From Lachnospiraceae bacterium (GTDB taxonomy: Bacteria; Bacillota; Clostridia; Lachnospirales; Lachnospiraceae), in NCBI GenBank assembly GCA_017551665.1, contig JAFZLB010000030.1, positions 1 to 63,100 on the forward strand: DNA of 63,100 nt, given 5' to 3'. Positions within the stretch are counted from its first letter, which is position 1. Every line of letters begins with the position of its first letter. The notes beneath the pieces were generated by a model. That model did not search any database and was not told where the DNA came from. It worked only from the letters and a program-made list of their open reading frames with translations. Both the position numbers and the translations under genes were made by a program. Shown piece after piece: positions 25,478 to 33,545 of this stretch.

Positions 25478-26455
25478 TTATTGTTTTTCCCCGGCGCTTT
25501 CCTGTTCTTTTTTCATCGCGCCCGCGTAGCGGATGACGAGACCCGCGAAAATCAGCAGAAAGCCCGCGAAGATCACCTTCACGCCCGGATCATACTTGGC
25601 CTGCAGTCCGGTGTAATAACGGTAGTCGTCAAAGGTCAGCCGGATGCCGTTCACCAATTCGGCCTCTTCGCCTTTCGCAAGCGCTTCCATCGCCACGGCC
25701 TCGTCCGCTTCCGTCAGCACATAGAGCAGTCTGGGGTTTTCCGCCCTGTCGCTTGCCGTGACCGCCCTGCCCGTCGTCTCATCGTAATGCGGCACAAAGG
25801 AAATCCCGAGGCGCATGGCGTCCTCTCCCTCGTCCAGCGGAATCCATTCCTCCGCCTTGAGATCAAAGGTCCTGCTGTTATAAGGCGTCGACAACGTCAC
25901 GAGATAAGACCAGCCGTAGGACTGCTGGATCAGCGTCACGCCGTCGTAGCGCGCGGGGCCGTTGACATACGCCGTAAAATCCGCGCTCTCCCCGTCCCGC
26001 TTCGTCAGCGTGAACTCCGTATAATACTGTTTGGGTGAAATATTGTCTTCGTAGTATTCCACGGAGAAATCACGGATGAGAAGCTCCAGCGTGCCGCTGC
26101 GTCCCGCCACCTGTGCGCTCTCCCCGACGGGAATCTCATAATAGGTCTGTCTGCCGATCACATAAGAGACGATGCCGCCGAAAAGCACCAGCACCAGTCC
26201 GATGTGCAGGATCGGAGATCCCCAGGCGGACAGTTCTAATTTTCTTTTGCTCCGCCGGATCGCCCACTGTACTCTGCCGAGCGTACACAGCGTCAGATTG
26301 ACCGCAAACAGGACGCCGGCCGCGTACATGAGCGGAGAACGGATGAGCTCGACATGAAAGACCGTATCGATGATACACAGGATGGCAATCACCGTAAGCA
26401 GGATCACCGCGAGGCGTATGGAGGTCAGAAATTTGTAAATTCCGTTGTTTTTCAT
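25478..26455 (-). CDS. resB: Cytochrome c biogenesis protein ResB
   Basis: This 325-residue ResB-family protein is on the short side. Two or three membrane helices lie near the N-terminus (FLTSIRLAVILLTVIAILCII, a second at ~35-60, a third at ~90-110). A large extracytoplasmic domain follows, with a final helix (VIFAGFLLIFAGLVIRYAG) before a charged tail. It is the partner of CcsA in haem attachment. No good Shine-Dalgarno sequence stands before the ATG at 26455 (only AAGAC). A strong hairpin separates it from the peroxidase, so its expression may be kept lower than that of its client. Confidence 0.88.
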   Translation of the reverse strand: MKNNGIYKFLTSIRLAVILLTVIAILCIIDTVFHVELIRSPLMYAAGVLFAVNLTLCTLGRVQWAIRRSKRKLELSAWGSPILHIGLVLVLFGGIVSYVIGRQTYYEIPVGESAQVAGRSGTLELLIRDFSVEYYEDNISPKQYYTEFTLTKRDGESADFTAYVNGPARYDGVTLIQQSYGWSYLVTLSTPYNSRTFDLKAEEWIPLDEGEDAMRLGISFVPHYDETTGRAVTASDRAENPRLLYVLTEADEAVAMEALAKGEEAELVNGIRLTFDDYRYYTGLQAKYDPGVKVIFAGFLLIFAGLVIRYAGAMKKEQESAGEKQ

Positions 26456-26486
26456 GTCTTTTTTGCTTGCGATTTGGGTAGCAAAC

Positions 26487-26520
26487 GCCCCGCCCGGCCG
26501 TTTCTTTTGCCGGGCGGGGC
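26487..26520 (-). terminator. Strong GC hairpin after the peroxidase gene
   Basis: A perfect 12-bp stem (GCCCCGCCCGGC with its complement) closes a 10-base A-rich loop, 55 bases after the peroxidase stop. On the minus strand it is followed by only three Ts (GTTTGC). It is therefore probably a partial terminator or 3' stabiliser that lets some transcripts continue into resB. Confidence 0.6.
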
Positions 26521-26574
26521 ATTTTGAGGGTTCACTCTGTCAGTCTGTATGTTACGGCTGCTTTGCCGCCGGAA

Positions 26575-28047
26575 TTAATACTCCGGATAAATGTTGTTGC
26601 TCGGATAGAAATCGTAATCCATATACTCGTTTTCGCCGTTCAGTGTCTTTAAGAACTCCACGAGCTGTTCGACTTCCGCATCCGTCGGATTCTGGTGATC
26701 CGTCTGGAACTTGAACATCGTGCGGACCGCTTCCTGTAAGGAGAGCTTGGAGCCGTCATGGAAGTACGGCCAGGTCTGCTCGATGTTGCGCAGTGTCGGG
26801 ACCTTGAACTTATAACGATCTGTTTCCACACCACTGTGCGCCACGCGTCCGGCGTCACCGTCGCCGATGCCGTCGCCGCGCTCTTCAAAGTACTCCATCA
26901 CGTCGGTCGTCGTGCCCAGGGACTCAAAGCTTTGTCCGCCCATGGCCGCGCCGACATGGCAGGTCGCGCAGTAGTATTTCTTGAACAGTTCATAGCCCTT
27001 CTTGGCGTCTGCGCTGATCGCACCGTCATCGCCCATCAGATACTGATCGAAGGGGCTGTTCGGCGTAATCAGAAGCTTTTCAAATTCCGCGATCGCTTCC
27101 GTAATCGTGTCCTCGGAGATTTCCCTGTCTTTGAAGACTTCCTTGAAGCGCTTCACCATCTCCGGATCCTCTTTCAGACGATCCGCGATGTCTTCCCAGG
27201 TCTCCGAACCCATTTCGATGGGGTTTGTGGGCGGTCCCGCTGCCTGTGCCTTTAAGTCTGCGGCACGGCCGTCCCAGAACTGCTCCACGTTAAAGACCGC
27301 GTTGTAGACCGTCGGTGCACTGACGCCGCCCAGGCTTCCCGTGATGCCTCTCGCGTGCGGGGAGTTGTCCTGTCCCGCGTGAGAAAGCTGATGGCAGGAA
27401 GCGCAGGCCAGCGTGTTGTCACCGGAAAGGCGCGTATCGTGATACACGTCCTTGCCGAGCATGGCCATATCCATGTCCACGCCGTAGCCGGGCTCCGGCA
27501 GAACCATCACAGGTTCCGCAATGGCTTTTTCCAACGCGTCTCCGGAAAGATTCATGCCGTACTGTTCGGAGAAGGCAGTCACCTGTGCGGTGCGCTGTTC
27601 CTTCACCCAGTCAAGAACGATGGCCTGTTCCTCCCCGTTCAGGCTGGAACCGGGATGCACCATCGCATAGGACACCACCGGCATCGAGTTGTTTCTTGCA
27701 CTCATCTCGATTTTGGCGACATCCGGTGCGCTGACCTGCTCCCCGGCATTCACCTGCGCAATGACCTTTTCCAGGTCGATGAATTTGTAGGCATTCGCCT
27801 TGTCCCGCGCGATGGTATCCTTCGCGATCGGGAGGCCCTCATACCATACGGACGCCGGATTTTCCATGTGGCAGGCAAGGCAGTTGTTGTTTTCCAGCAC
27901 CTGCACAAACTTGCCGTCCAGCGTATCCGCGGTGATGCCCCGGCCTGACATGCTCGCGACAACATAAATCGCCAGCACCGCAAGAATTGCGACCGGGATA
28001 ATCCACCACTTTTTCTTGCTTGTTGCAGTGTTTTGTTCGTCAGCCAT
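26575..28047 (-). CDS. Tri-heme cytochrome c peroxidase (quinol peroxidase type)
   Basis: This 490-residue protein has an N-terminal membrane anchor (residues ~14-32) and three haem sites: CLACH (56-60), CASCH (215-219) and CATCH (360-364). The first lies in an extra haem-binding domain with the MPxxxYxxxHPGSSLNGEE pattern. The last two belong to the di-haem peroxidase/MauG fold (SAPTVYNAVFN, QFWDGRAADL, FFHDGS-like YFHDGSKLSL). Three haems plus a membrane anchor match E. coli YhjA-type enzymes, which reduce hydrogen peroxide with electrons from the quinol pool. It is the first gene of the module with its own maturation genes downstream. GGAGG stands before the ATG. Cytochrome c peroxidases are uncommon in this kind of anaerobe. 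Confidence 0.92.
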   Translation of the reverse strand: MADEQNTATSKKKWWIIPVAILAVLAIYVVASMSGRGITADTLDGKFVQVLENNNCLACHMENPASVWYEGLPIAKDTIARDKANAYKFIDLEKVIAQVNAGEQVSAPDVAKIEMSARNNSMPVVSYAMVHPGSSLNGEEQAIVLDWVKEQRTAQVTAFSEQYGMNLSGDALEKAIAEPVMVLPEPGYGVDMDMAMLGKDVYHDTRLSGDNTLACASCHQLSHAGQDNSPHARGITGSLGGVSAPTVYNAVFNVEQFWDGRAADLKAQAAGPPTNPIEMGSETWEDIADRLKEDPEMVKRFKEVFKDREISEDTITEAIAEFEKLLITPNSPFDQYLMGDDGAISADAKKGYELFKKYYCATCHVGAAMGGQSFESLGTTTDVMEYFEERGDGIGDGDAGRVAHSGVETDRYKFKVPTLRNIEQTWPYFHDGSKLSLQEAVRTMFKFQTDHQNPTDAEVEQLVEFLKTLNGENEYMDYDFYPSNNIYPEY

Positions 28048-28107
28048 ATTGACCTCCTGATGTTTGTGTGAGAAAACCCCCGTTTGATGATTTCAGTAAT
28101 CGTTTTT

Positions 28108-28136
28108 ATTATCAAGGATAATTAGAATTAAGTCAA
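28108..28136 (-). promoter_or_regulatory. Promoter of the peroxidase-resB-ccsA-fixCX operon
   Basis: On the minus strand, TTGACT (28131-28136) and GATAAT (28108-28113) are separated by exactly 17 bases. Each matches the sigma-A consensus at five of six positions. The expected start lies near 28101, giving a leader of about 50 bases. This is the best-formed promoter in the window. Confidence 0.75.
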
Positions 28137-28152
28137 GAAAAAATATAGACAA

Positions 28153-28171
28153 AGTAATGATTATTATTTTA
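28153..28171 (-). promoter_or_regulatory. Fur/PerR-like palindrome upstream of the peroxidase promoter
   Basis: On the minus strand the 19-base site reads TAAAATAATAATCATTACT. It matches the classical Fur box at 14 of 19 positions by my count and contains the perfect core TAATCATTA. It is centred about 61 bases upstream of the predicted start, more like an activator site than a blocking operator. A peroxide or iron regulator would fit the gene it precedes. AT-rich DNA makes chance matches possible. Confidence 0.4.
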
Positions 28172-28224
28172 GTAAAGTTGTGTAATGCAGGACAATTAAG
28201 TTGTGCCCGATCTGCCCTTCCCCG

Positions 28225-29169
28225 TCATCCGGTGCGGATGTGCGTGCCCGTCCTGCCCGCGATGCCGTCACGGGCTTTTTCCAGCAGGGTAATAAGGGCG
28301 GTGCGCCCTTCCTTTGACTGTGCGAAGTCCACGGCAGCCTCCACCTTCGGCAGCATGGAGCCCGGCGCGAACTCGCCGGCTTCGATGTATTGTTTCGCCT
28401 CCTCAGGCGTCAGCGTGTCCAGGTCTTTCTGCTCCGGCGTGCCGAAATGAATCGCGACCTTTTCCACCGCCGTTAAGATGATGAGCATGTCCGCGTCGAG
28501 TTGTTTCGCGAGGGTACAGGCCGCGAAGTCCTTGTCAATGACCGCCGCCGCGCCCTTTAAGTGATGCCCCTCCGTTTTGAAAACGGGAATTCCGCCGCCG
28601 CCGCAGGCGATGACGACGTGATCCGTATCCACCAGCGCTTTGATCGTGTCGATTTCAACGATGGAGACAGGCGCGGGGGAAGCCACCACCCGGCGCCAGC
28701 CGCGTCCGGCGTCTTCCGTGACCTTGTAATCCCTGTCCCTGACCAGGGCTTCCGCTTCCTCCTTCGTCATAAAGGAACCGATGGGTTTTGTCGGATGTGC
28801 AAAGGCCGGGTCCGCGGGATCCACCTCCACCTGTGTGAGCACCGTCGCGACATCCAGGGAGATGCCGCGGTCGCGCAGCTCTTCACGCAGGAAGTTCTGC
28901 AAATCATAGCCGATGTAGCCCTGGCTCATGGCCACGCAGACGGAAAGCGGCACGGGGATGTATTTTTCCGGATCGCTTCTCGTAAGCTCCGTGAAGGCGT
29001 TCTGGATCATGCCCACCTGGGGGCCGTTGCCGTGCGCGATGACGACGCGGTCGCCTTCTTCGATCAGATCGGCGATCGCTTTGGAGGTGCGCCGGACGGC
29101 CTCCATCTGCTCCGGAAGATTATTGCCGAGGGCATTGCCGCCCAGGGCAATCACAATCGTTTTACTCAT
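28225..29169 (-). CDS. arcC: Carbamate kinase
   Basis: This 314-residue enzyme transfers phosphate between carbamoyl phosphate and ADP, making ATP in the breakdown direction. The family opening (VIALGGNALGNNLPEQ), the HGNGPQVGMIQNAF motif, CVAMSQGYIGYDLQ and GAAAVIDKDFA are clear. ATG 29169 (MSKTIVIAL) is chosen over the upstream start at 29208 because TAGGAG stands 7 bases before it. It follows ygeW, a carbamoyltransferase-like protein, as yqeA does in the E. coli ygeW-ygeX-ygeY-hyuA-yqeA cluster. It probably recovers ATP from carbamoyl phosphate released in purine breakdown. Confidence 0.93.
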   Translation of the reverse strand: MSKTIVIALGGNALGNNLPEQMEAVRRTSKAIADLIEEGDRVVIAHGNGPQVGMIQNAFTELTRSDPEKYIPVPLSVCVAMSQGYIGYDLQNFLREELRDRGISLDVATVLTQVEVDPADPAFAHPTKPIGSFMTKEEAEALVRDRDYKVTEDAGRGWRRVVASPAPVSIVEIDTIKALVDTDHVVIACGGGGIPVFKTEGHHLKGAAAVIDKDFAACTLAKQLDADMLIILTAVEKVAIHFGTPEQKDLDTLTPEEAKQYIEAGEFAPGSMLPKVEAAVDFAQSKEGRTALITLLEKARDGIAGRTGTHIRTG

Positions 29170-29184
29170 ACTTGCTCCTACGTC

Positions 29185-29253
29185 GCAAGCATGCATCTCA
29201 TCCGGCATTCGAAAATCGCCTGCGGCGATTGCCGGATTCGACTCTTGGCTTGC
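29185..29253 (-). repeat. Nested palindrome between ygeW and carbamate kinase
   Basis: Three inverted repeats nest around one centre: GCAAGC/GCTTGC on the outside, TCCGGCA/TGCCGGA inside, and ATCGCC/GGCGAT at the tip with a three-base loop. The structure ends about 15 bases before the carbamate kinase ATG, next to its ribosome binding site. It has no T-run. It could control processing or translation of arcC. Its sequence differs from the 149-bp elements in the next two gaps. Confidence 0.6.
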
Positions 29254-29297
29254 ATAACACGTTCTTACGGACTCAGCAGCGGGGTGCTTCGTCCTGT

Positions 29298-30494
29298 TTA
29301 TACGCCATCGTGCCGTACCTTCCCCGCGTCGCGGAGCGCGGCAAGCGTTTTCACCGGGTCTTTCACCTTCGCAAGGAAGATCATCGCCGCGATGATGTAA
29401 GGCTTGAAGGACGCCTGCTTATACAGCGGTACGCGGTAGCGGTCAAAGACGGAGGCATCCACCTCGCCTTCCTCGCAGGAAACACCGGTGATGTCCGCCG
29501 GCAGGCAATGCAGATACAGCGCCTTGCCGTCCTTCGTCAGCTTCATCTTCTCTTCGGTGCAGGCCCAGTCCTTAAACTTCGCGTTCTGTGCCAGCAGTTC
29601 TTTTTCCAGTGCCTTGATGCCCGCGTCGTCGCCTTTGCCGTAGAGATCCGTGCGTTTCTCCATGGCAGCGAACGGTGCCCAGCTCTTGGGATAGACGATG
29701 TCCGCGTCTTTGAAGGCCTCGTCCATGGACGTGACTTTCGAAAAGCTTCCGCCGTTTGCCGCGGCGTTTTTCTTTGCGACTTCCTCCACCTCCGGCATGA
29801 TGTCATAGCCTTCGGGATGCGCCAGCACCACATCCATGCCGAAGCGCGTGAAGAGACCGGAGACGCCCTGCGGGACGGAAAGCGGCTTGCCGTAGGAAGG
29901 GGAATAGGCCCAGGTCATGGCAACCTTTTTGCCCTTTAAATTCTCCACGCCGCCGAATTCATGAATAATATGCAGCATGTCCGCCATGCACTGCGTCGGG
30001 TGGTCAATGTCACACTGTAAATTGACGAGCGTCGGCTTCTGTTCCAGCACGCCGTCCTTATGTCCTTCCGTCACCGCGTCCACCACATCGTGCATGTATT
30101 TGTTTCCCTTGCCGATGTACATATCGTCCCGGATGCCGATGACGTCCGCCATGAAGGAAATCATGTTGGCGGTTTCGCGCACCGTCTCGCCGTGGGCGAT
30201 CTGGCTCTTGCCTTCGTCTAAGTCCTGCACCTCCAATCCTAAGAGATTACAGGCGGAGGCGAAGGAGAAGCGCGTCCGCGTCGAGTTGTCGCGGAAGAGC
30301 GAAATCCCCAGGCCCGAATCAAAGATCTTCGTGGAGATATTCTCCTCCCTGAGCGCCCTGAGCGCATCCGCCACGGCGAAGGTCGCCGCGATCTCGTCAT
30401 CCGTCTTCTCCCATGTCAGGAAGAAATCGCCTTCATACATCGCCTTAAAATCCAGCGTCGCTAATTTGTCAAGATACGGTTGTAATTTTGACAT
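29298..30494 (-). CDS. ygeW: Knotted carbamoyltransferase YgeW
   Basis: This ~398-residue member of the aspartate/ornithine carbamoyltransferase superfamily has the carbamoyl-phosphate loop in FRDNSTRTRFSFASACNL and the later HCLPAD motif (LYLHCLPADITGVSCEEGEV). The YgeW-specific DLDEGKSQIAHGETVRET segment is also present. The true substrate of YgeW is not settled; it sits in purine/urate and 2,3-diaminopropionate clusters. Two ATGs lie 6 bases apart. I chose the second (30494) because AAGGAG then has a 7-base gap. Downstream is carbamate kinase, which would use carbamoyl phosphate from the reverse reaction. Confidence 0.93.
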   Translation of the reverse strand: MSKLQPYLDKLATLDFKAMYEGDFFLTWEKTDDEIAATFAVADALRALREENISTKIFDSGLGISLFRDNSTRTRFSFASACNLLGLEVQDLDEGKSQIAHGETVRETANMISFMADVIGIRDDMYIGKGNKYMHDVVDAVTEGHKDGVLEQKPTLVNLQCDIDHPTQCMADMLHIIHEFGGVENLKGKKVAMTWAYSPSYGKPLSVPQGVSGLFTRFGMDVVLAHPEGYDIMPEVEEVAKKNAAANGGSFSKVTSMDEAFKDADIVYPKSWAPFAAMEKRTDLYGKGDDAGIKALEKELLAQNAKFKDWACTEEKMKLTKDGKALYLHCLPADITGVSCEEGEVDASVFDRYRVPLYKQASFKPYIIAAMIFLAKVKDPVKTLAALRDAGKVRHDGV

Positions 30495-30520
30495 GTTCAT
30501 TCTCCTTTTTAACGTAGATG

Positions 30521-30669
30521 GGATGCGCCGTCATTTGCCTTTGATTCGATTGAGGACCGTTGCTCGCCGTCGTCACTTGGCTCGTGTCCTCTACGAGCCT
30601 ATGTGACGCAACGAGCGAGCTCCGAGCGGAAGCGTGTCCGAAAGCGAACAAACAAATGACGTCGCATCC
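30521..30669 (-). repeat. 149-bp palindromic intercistronic element, copy 1
   Basis: This element fills the ygeY-ygeW gap, starting 9 bases after the ygeY stop. The outer arms (30521-30537 and 30653-30669) are 17-base inverted repeats with one mismatch (GGATGCG.CGTCATTTG). An inner stem combines CGTCAC/GTGACG with GGCTCGT/ACGAGCC. It is near-identical to the copy at 32132-32280 outside a handful of positions. It may be a structured RNA element or a MITE/REP-like mobile palindrome. Confidence 0.85.
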
Positions 30670-30677
30670 GACACAGC

Positions 30678-32057
30678 CTACAGGATATCATTGTTTGTTT
30701 TGCCGCCGCGGTAGACTGCGACGTCGTCCGTCTTTTTGCTCTCGTCGTAGAGATTCAGCGCCGTGACGTACATGGCGGCACAGGTGACGAGATCCTGCTT
30801 CCAGGTGATCTCGTTGGGGGCGTGGGCCTGGGATTCCGCGCCGGGGCCGAAGCCCACGCAGGGAATGCCGTAGCGTCCCTGGATGGAAACGCCGTTCGTG
30901 GAGAATGTCCACTTGTCCGTCAGCGGCCTGCCTGTGCGGGTGGACATGGACGAGGGTGCGCCAATGCGCTCCGTGCCGTAGAGCGCGTGATGCGCGTCGA
31001 TCAGCATCTGCACATGGGCGGCACTTTCCTTGTTGATCCATGTCGGGAAGTAGCTTTCGGTCTCATAGACCTCGCCGGTCCAGGCCGGGCGGTCGTACAT
31101 GTACATGGAGACCTTCACGTCATCGCCGTATTTTTTCACGGAAGGAAGCTCGCGGATTTCGTTGAGGCAGCCTTCCCAGGTCTCACCGGCCGTCATGCGG
31201 CGGTCAATGGAGATGGCGCAGGAATCCGCGACCGCGCAGCGCGAGGGAGAGGTGAAGTAAATCTGGGAGACGGTGCAGCTGCCGCGCCCGAGGAAGCGCG
31301 CGTCCTCATAATGCTCCGGATTGAATTTCGGATCCAGCATCTTCACGAGGCCGCGGATCATCGTGGAATCCTCGCAGCCGTTGTTGTTTAAGGCGCGGAT
31401 GTCCTGAATGATGTCCGCCATTTTCATGATGGCGTTGTCGCCGCGCTCCGGAGCGGAGCCGTGGCAGGAAATGCCCTTCACGTCCACGCGGATTTCCATG
31501 CGGCCGCGCTGCCCGCGGTAAATGCCGCCGTCCGTCGGTTCCGTGGAAATGACAAACTCCGGCACGATCTTGTCCTTGTTGTAAATGTATTGCCAGCACA
31601 GCCCGTCACAATCCTCCTCCATAACGGTACAGGTCAGCAATACTTTGTATCCCTTCGGAATCAGATCCAGATCCTTCATGATCTTCGCGGCATAGACGGC
31701 GGCCGCCACACCGCCTTCCTGGTCGGAACCGCCGCGCCCGTAGATGACTTCGTCATCCTCATAGCCTTCATAGGGATCATGCGTCCAGTTGTCACGGTTG
31801 CCGATACCGACGGTATCAATATGCCCGTCAATCGCCATGATCTTCTCGCCGTCCCCGACCCAGCCGAGCACATTCCCCAGCCCGTCAATCTCCACCTTAT
31901 CAAAGCCTAACTTCTCCATCTCCTCCTTGATACAGTGCGCAACCTCCTTCTCCTCCGCACTCTCCGACGGAATCGAAATCATCTTCCTAAGGAACGCCGT
32001 CATATCCTTCCCGTAATCCGCAGCAGCTTTCTTAATCTTCTCGTAATCCAGTGCCAT
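30678..32057 (-). CDS. ygeY: YgeY family M20-type hydrolase (selenium/purine cluster)
   Basis: This ~459-residue metallopeptidase-fold hydrolase of the M20/ArgE/DapE type matches the family called putative selenium metabolism hydrolase. Metal-ligand motifs are [24 protein letters not shown] and VMEEDCDG, with a later [11 protein letters not shown] dimerisation-domain motif. The start at ATG 32057 (MALDYEKI) has AAGGAG 9 bases upstream; a longer reading to 32078 lacks one. It probably hydrolyses an amide or amidine intermediate of purine or urate catabolism together with YgeW and YgeX. The exact substrate is unknown. Palindromic elements lie on both sides of the gene. Confidence 0.93.
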   Translation of the reverse strand: MALDYEKIKKAAADYGKDMTAFLRKMISIPSESAEEKEVAHCIKEEMEKLGFDKVEIDGLGNVLGWVGDGEKIMAIDGHIDTVGIGNRDNWTHDPYEGYEDDEVIYGRGGSDQEGGVAAAVYAAKIMKDLDLIPKGYKVLLTCTVMEEDCDGLCWQYIYNKDKIVPEFVISTEPTDGGIYRGQRGRMEIRVDVKGISCHGSAPERGDNAIMKMADIIQDIRALNNNGCEDSTMIRGLVKMLDPKFNPEHYEDARFLGRGSCTVSQIYFTSPSRCAVADSCAISIDRRMTAGETWEGCLNEIRELPSVKKYGDDVKVSMYMYDRPAWTGEVYETESYFPTWINKESAAHVQMLIDAHHALYGTERIGAPSSMSTRTGRPLTDKWTFSTNGVSIQGRYGIPCVGFGPGAESQAHAPNEITWKQDLVTCAAMYVTALNLYDESKKTDDVAVYRGGKTNNDIL

Positions 32058-32131
32058 TTTGTGAAACTCCTTTCTCACGCATTGATATTTATGTAAAGCT
32101 ATGTCTTTGCCCTGTTACCGTACCGTAGAAC

Positions 32132-32280
32132 GGCTGCGTCGTCCTTTGCTTTTGATTCGATTGAGGACCGTAGCGAGCCGTCGTCACTTGGCTCGTGTCC
32201 TTCACGAGCCTATGTGACGCAACGAGCGAGCTCCGAGCGGAAGCGTGTCCGAAAGCGAACAAACAAAGGACGTCGCAGCC
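32132..32280 (-). repeat. 149-bp palindromic intercistronic element, copy 2
   Basis: This copy lies in the ygeX-ygeY gap, 31 bases after the ygeX stop. The outer arms (32132-32148 and 32264-32280) read GGCTGCG.CGTCCTTTG and its complement. Compared with copy 1, two positions in each arm changed together so that pairing is kept. The inner stem is CGTCAC/GTGACG around GGCTCGTG/CACGAGCC with a five-base loop. The 115-base interior differs from copy 1 at about six positions. Confidence 0.85.
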
Positions 32281-32310
32281 ATCACAGTCCCCGCAACCTT
32301 CGCTTCCTCA

Positions 32311-33522
32311 TTACGTAGATTCAAAATCGCCCTCCCATACTATTTGCGCATACCGCTCCGGATCCGTATCCCCCTCCGTCGAGAACAACAGCACCTCGGC
32401 ATCCTCCCCGAGCGAAAGCGCCTCCCGCAACGGCGCGTACTCCGCCTCCCGCATGAGGGCCGCGATGAGCCCCATGCCGACGGCGCCGGATTCCCCGGAG
32501 ATGACCTGGGGATCACCTTTGACAGGGGCGGCAAGCATCCGCATGCCGCGGGCGGCGATCGCGTCCGGGCAGGAGACAAAGCAGTCCGCGTGGTTGCGCA
32601 GAATATCCCAGCCGATCACGTTGGGTTCGCCACAGGCAAGCCCCGCCATGAGCGTATCCAGGTCTCCGGTGACAACGGCGGGATTGCCGCTGCCTTCGCA
32701 GGCGGCTTTGTACAGACAGGCCGCCGCGGAAGCTTCCATGATGATGAACTTCGGCGGATTGTCCGGAAAACGGTTCGCAAAATATCCGACGACGGCGGCG
32801 GCAAGAGAGCCCACCCCCGCCTGCACAAAGACATGCGTGGGGCGCGTCACACCCAAAGCCGCAAGCTGTTCACAAGCCTCCGAAGCCATGGTGCCGTAGC
32901 CCTGCATGATGTGGGAGGGAATTTCCTCATACCCCTCCCAGGCCGTGTCCTGCACGATAACACCGTGTTCCGTCTGCTCCGCCTCCGCGGCTGCCATGCG
33001 CACGCAGTCGTCGTAATTGACTTCCTCAATCGTGACCTGTGCGCCTTCCGCGGCGATGTTGTCAAAGCGTGCCTTTGTGCTCCCCTTCGGCATGTGCACC
33101 ACGGATTTCTGCCCGAGTTTGTTGGCAGCCCAGGCAACGCCACGGCCGTGATTGCCGTCGGTGGCGGTAAAGAAGGTGGCCTGCCCGAAGTCTTTTTTCA
33201 GCGCATCACTTGTGAGATAAGCGTAGTCCGTTTCGCCGATGTCCCTGCCCGTTTCCTTCGCGATGTAACGGGCCATGGCGTAGGAACCGCCGAGGACCTT
33301 GAAGGCGTTTAGGCCGAAGCGGTAGCTCTCGTCCTTGACGTACAGCCCTTTCAGGCCGAAAGAAGAAGCACGTAAAGGCAGCGCCGCCAGCGGCGTGACC
33401 GCGTACTGCGGAAAAGAGGCGTGAAAGGCGCGGGCGCGGCGCACTTCCTCTTCCGTCATGAGGGAAAGGTGCGCGTCCGCGCTCTTCGGCATGTGATTGT
33501 CTGTCCAGAGAATGGCTTCCAT
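32311..33522 (-). CDS. ygeX: Diaminopropionate ammonia-lyase YgeX
   Basis: This ~403-residue PLP enzyme splits 2,3-diaminopropionate to pyruvate and two ammonia, and is implicated in urate breakdown in gut anaerobes. The PLP lysine lies in RFGLNAFKVLGGSYA. TATDGNHGRGVAWAA is the usual asparagine-containing motif, and the phosphate-binding loop is in QAGVGSLAAAVVGYF. ATG 33522 (MEAILWTDN) is chosen because AAGGAG stands 6-8 bases upstream, whereas the earlier ATG at 33555 overlaps pepC. It follows pepC by 23 bases and leads the ygeX-ygeY-ygeW-arcC set. Confidence 0.94.
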   Translation of the reverse strand: MEAILWTDNHMPKSADAHLSLMTEEEVRRARAFHASFPQYAVTPLAALPLRASSFGLKGLYVKDESYRFGLNAFKVLGGSYAMARYIAKETGRDIGETDYAYLTSDALKKDFGQATFFTATDGNHGRGVAWAANKLGQKSVVHMPKGSTKARFDNIAAEGAQVTIEEVNYDDCVRMAAAEAEQTEHGVIVQDTAWEGYEEIPSHIMQGYGTMASEACEQLAALGVTRPTHVFVQAGVGSLAAAVVGYFANRFPDNPPKFIIMEASAAACLYKAACEGSGNPAVVTGDLDTLMAGLACGEPNVIGWDILRNHADCFVSCPDAIAARGMRMLAAPVKGDPQVISGESGAVGMGLIAALMREAEYAPLREALSLGEDAEVLLFSTEGDTDPERYAQIVWEGDFEST

Positions 33523-33545
33523 GCGCAGCTCCTTTGAAAGAAGTG

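Noticed and set aside
32195-32899. Plus-strand open frame starting inside the 149-bp element
   Set aside because: It runs across the repeat and antisense to ygeX. A similar peptide appears at the other repeat copy only because the DNA is duplicated.
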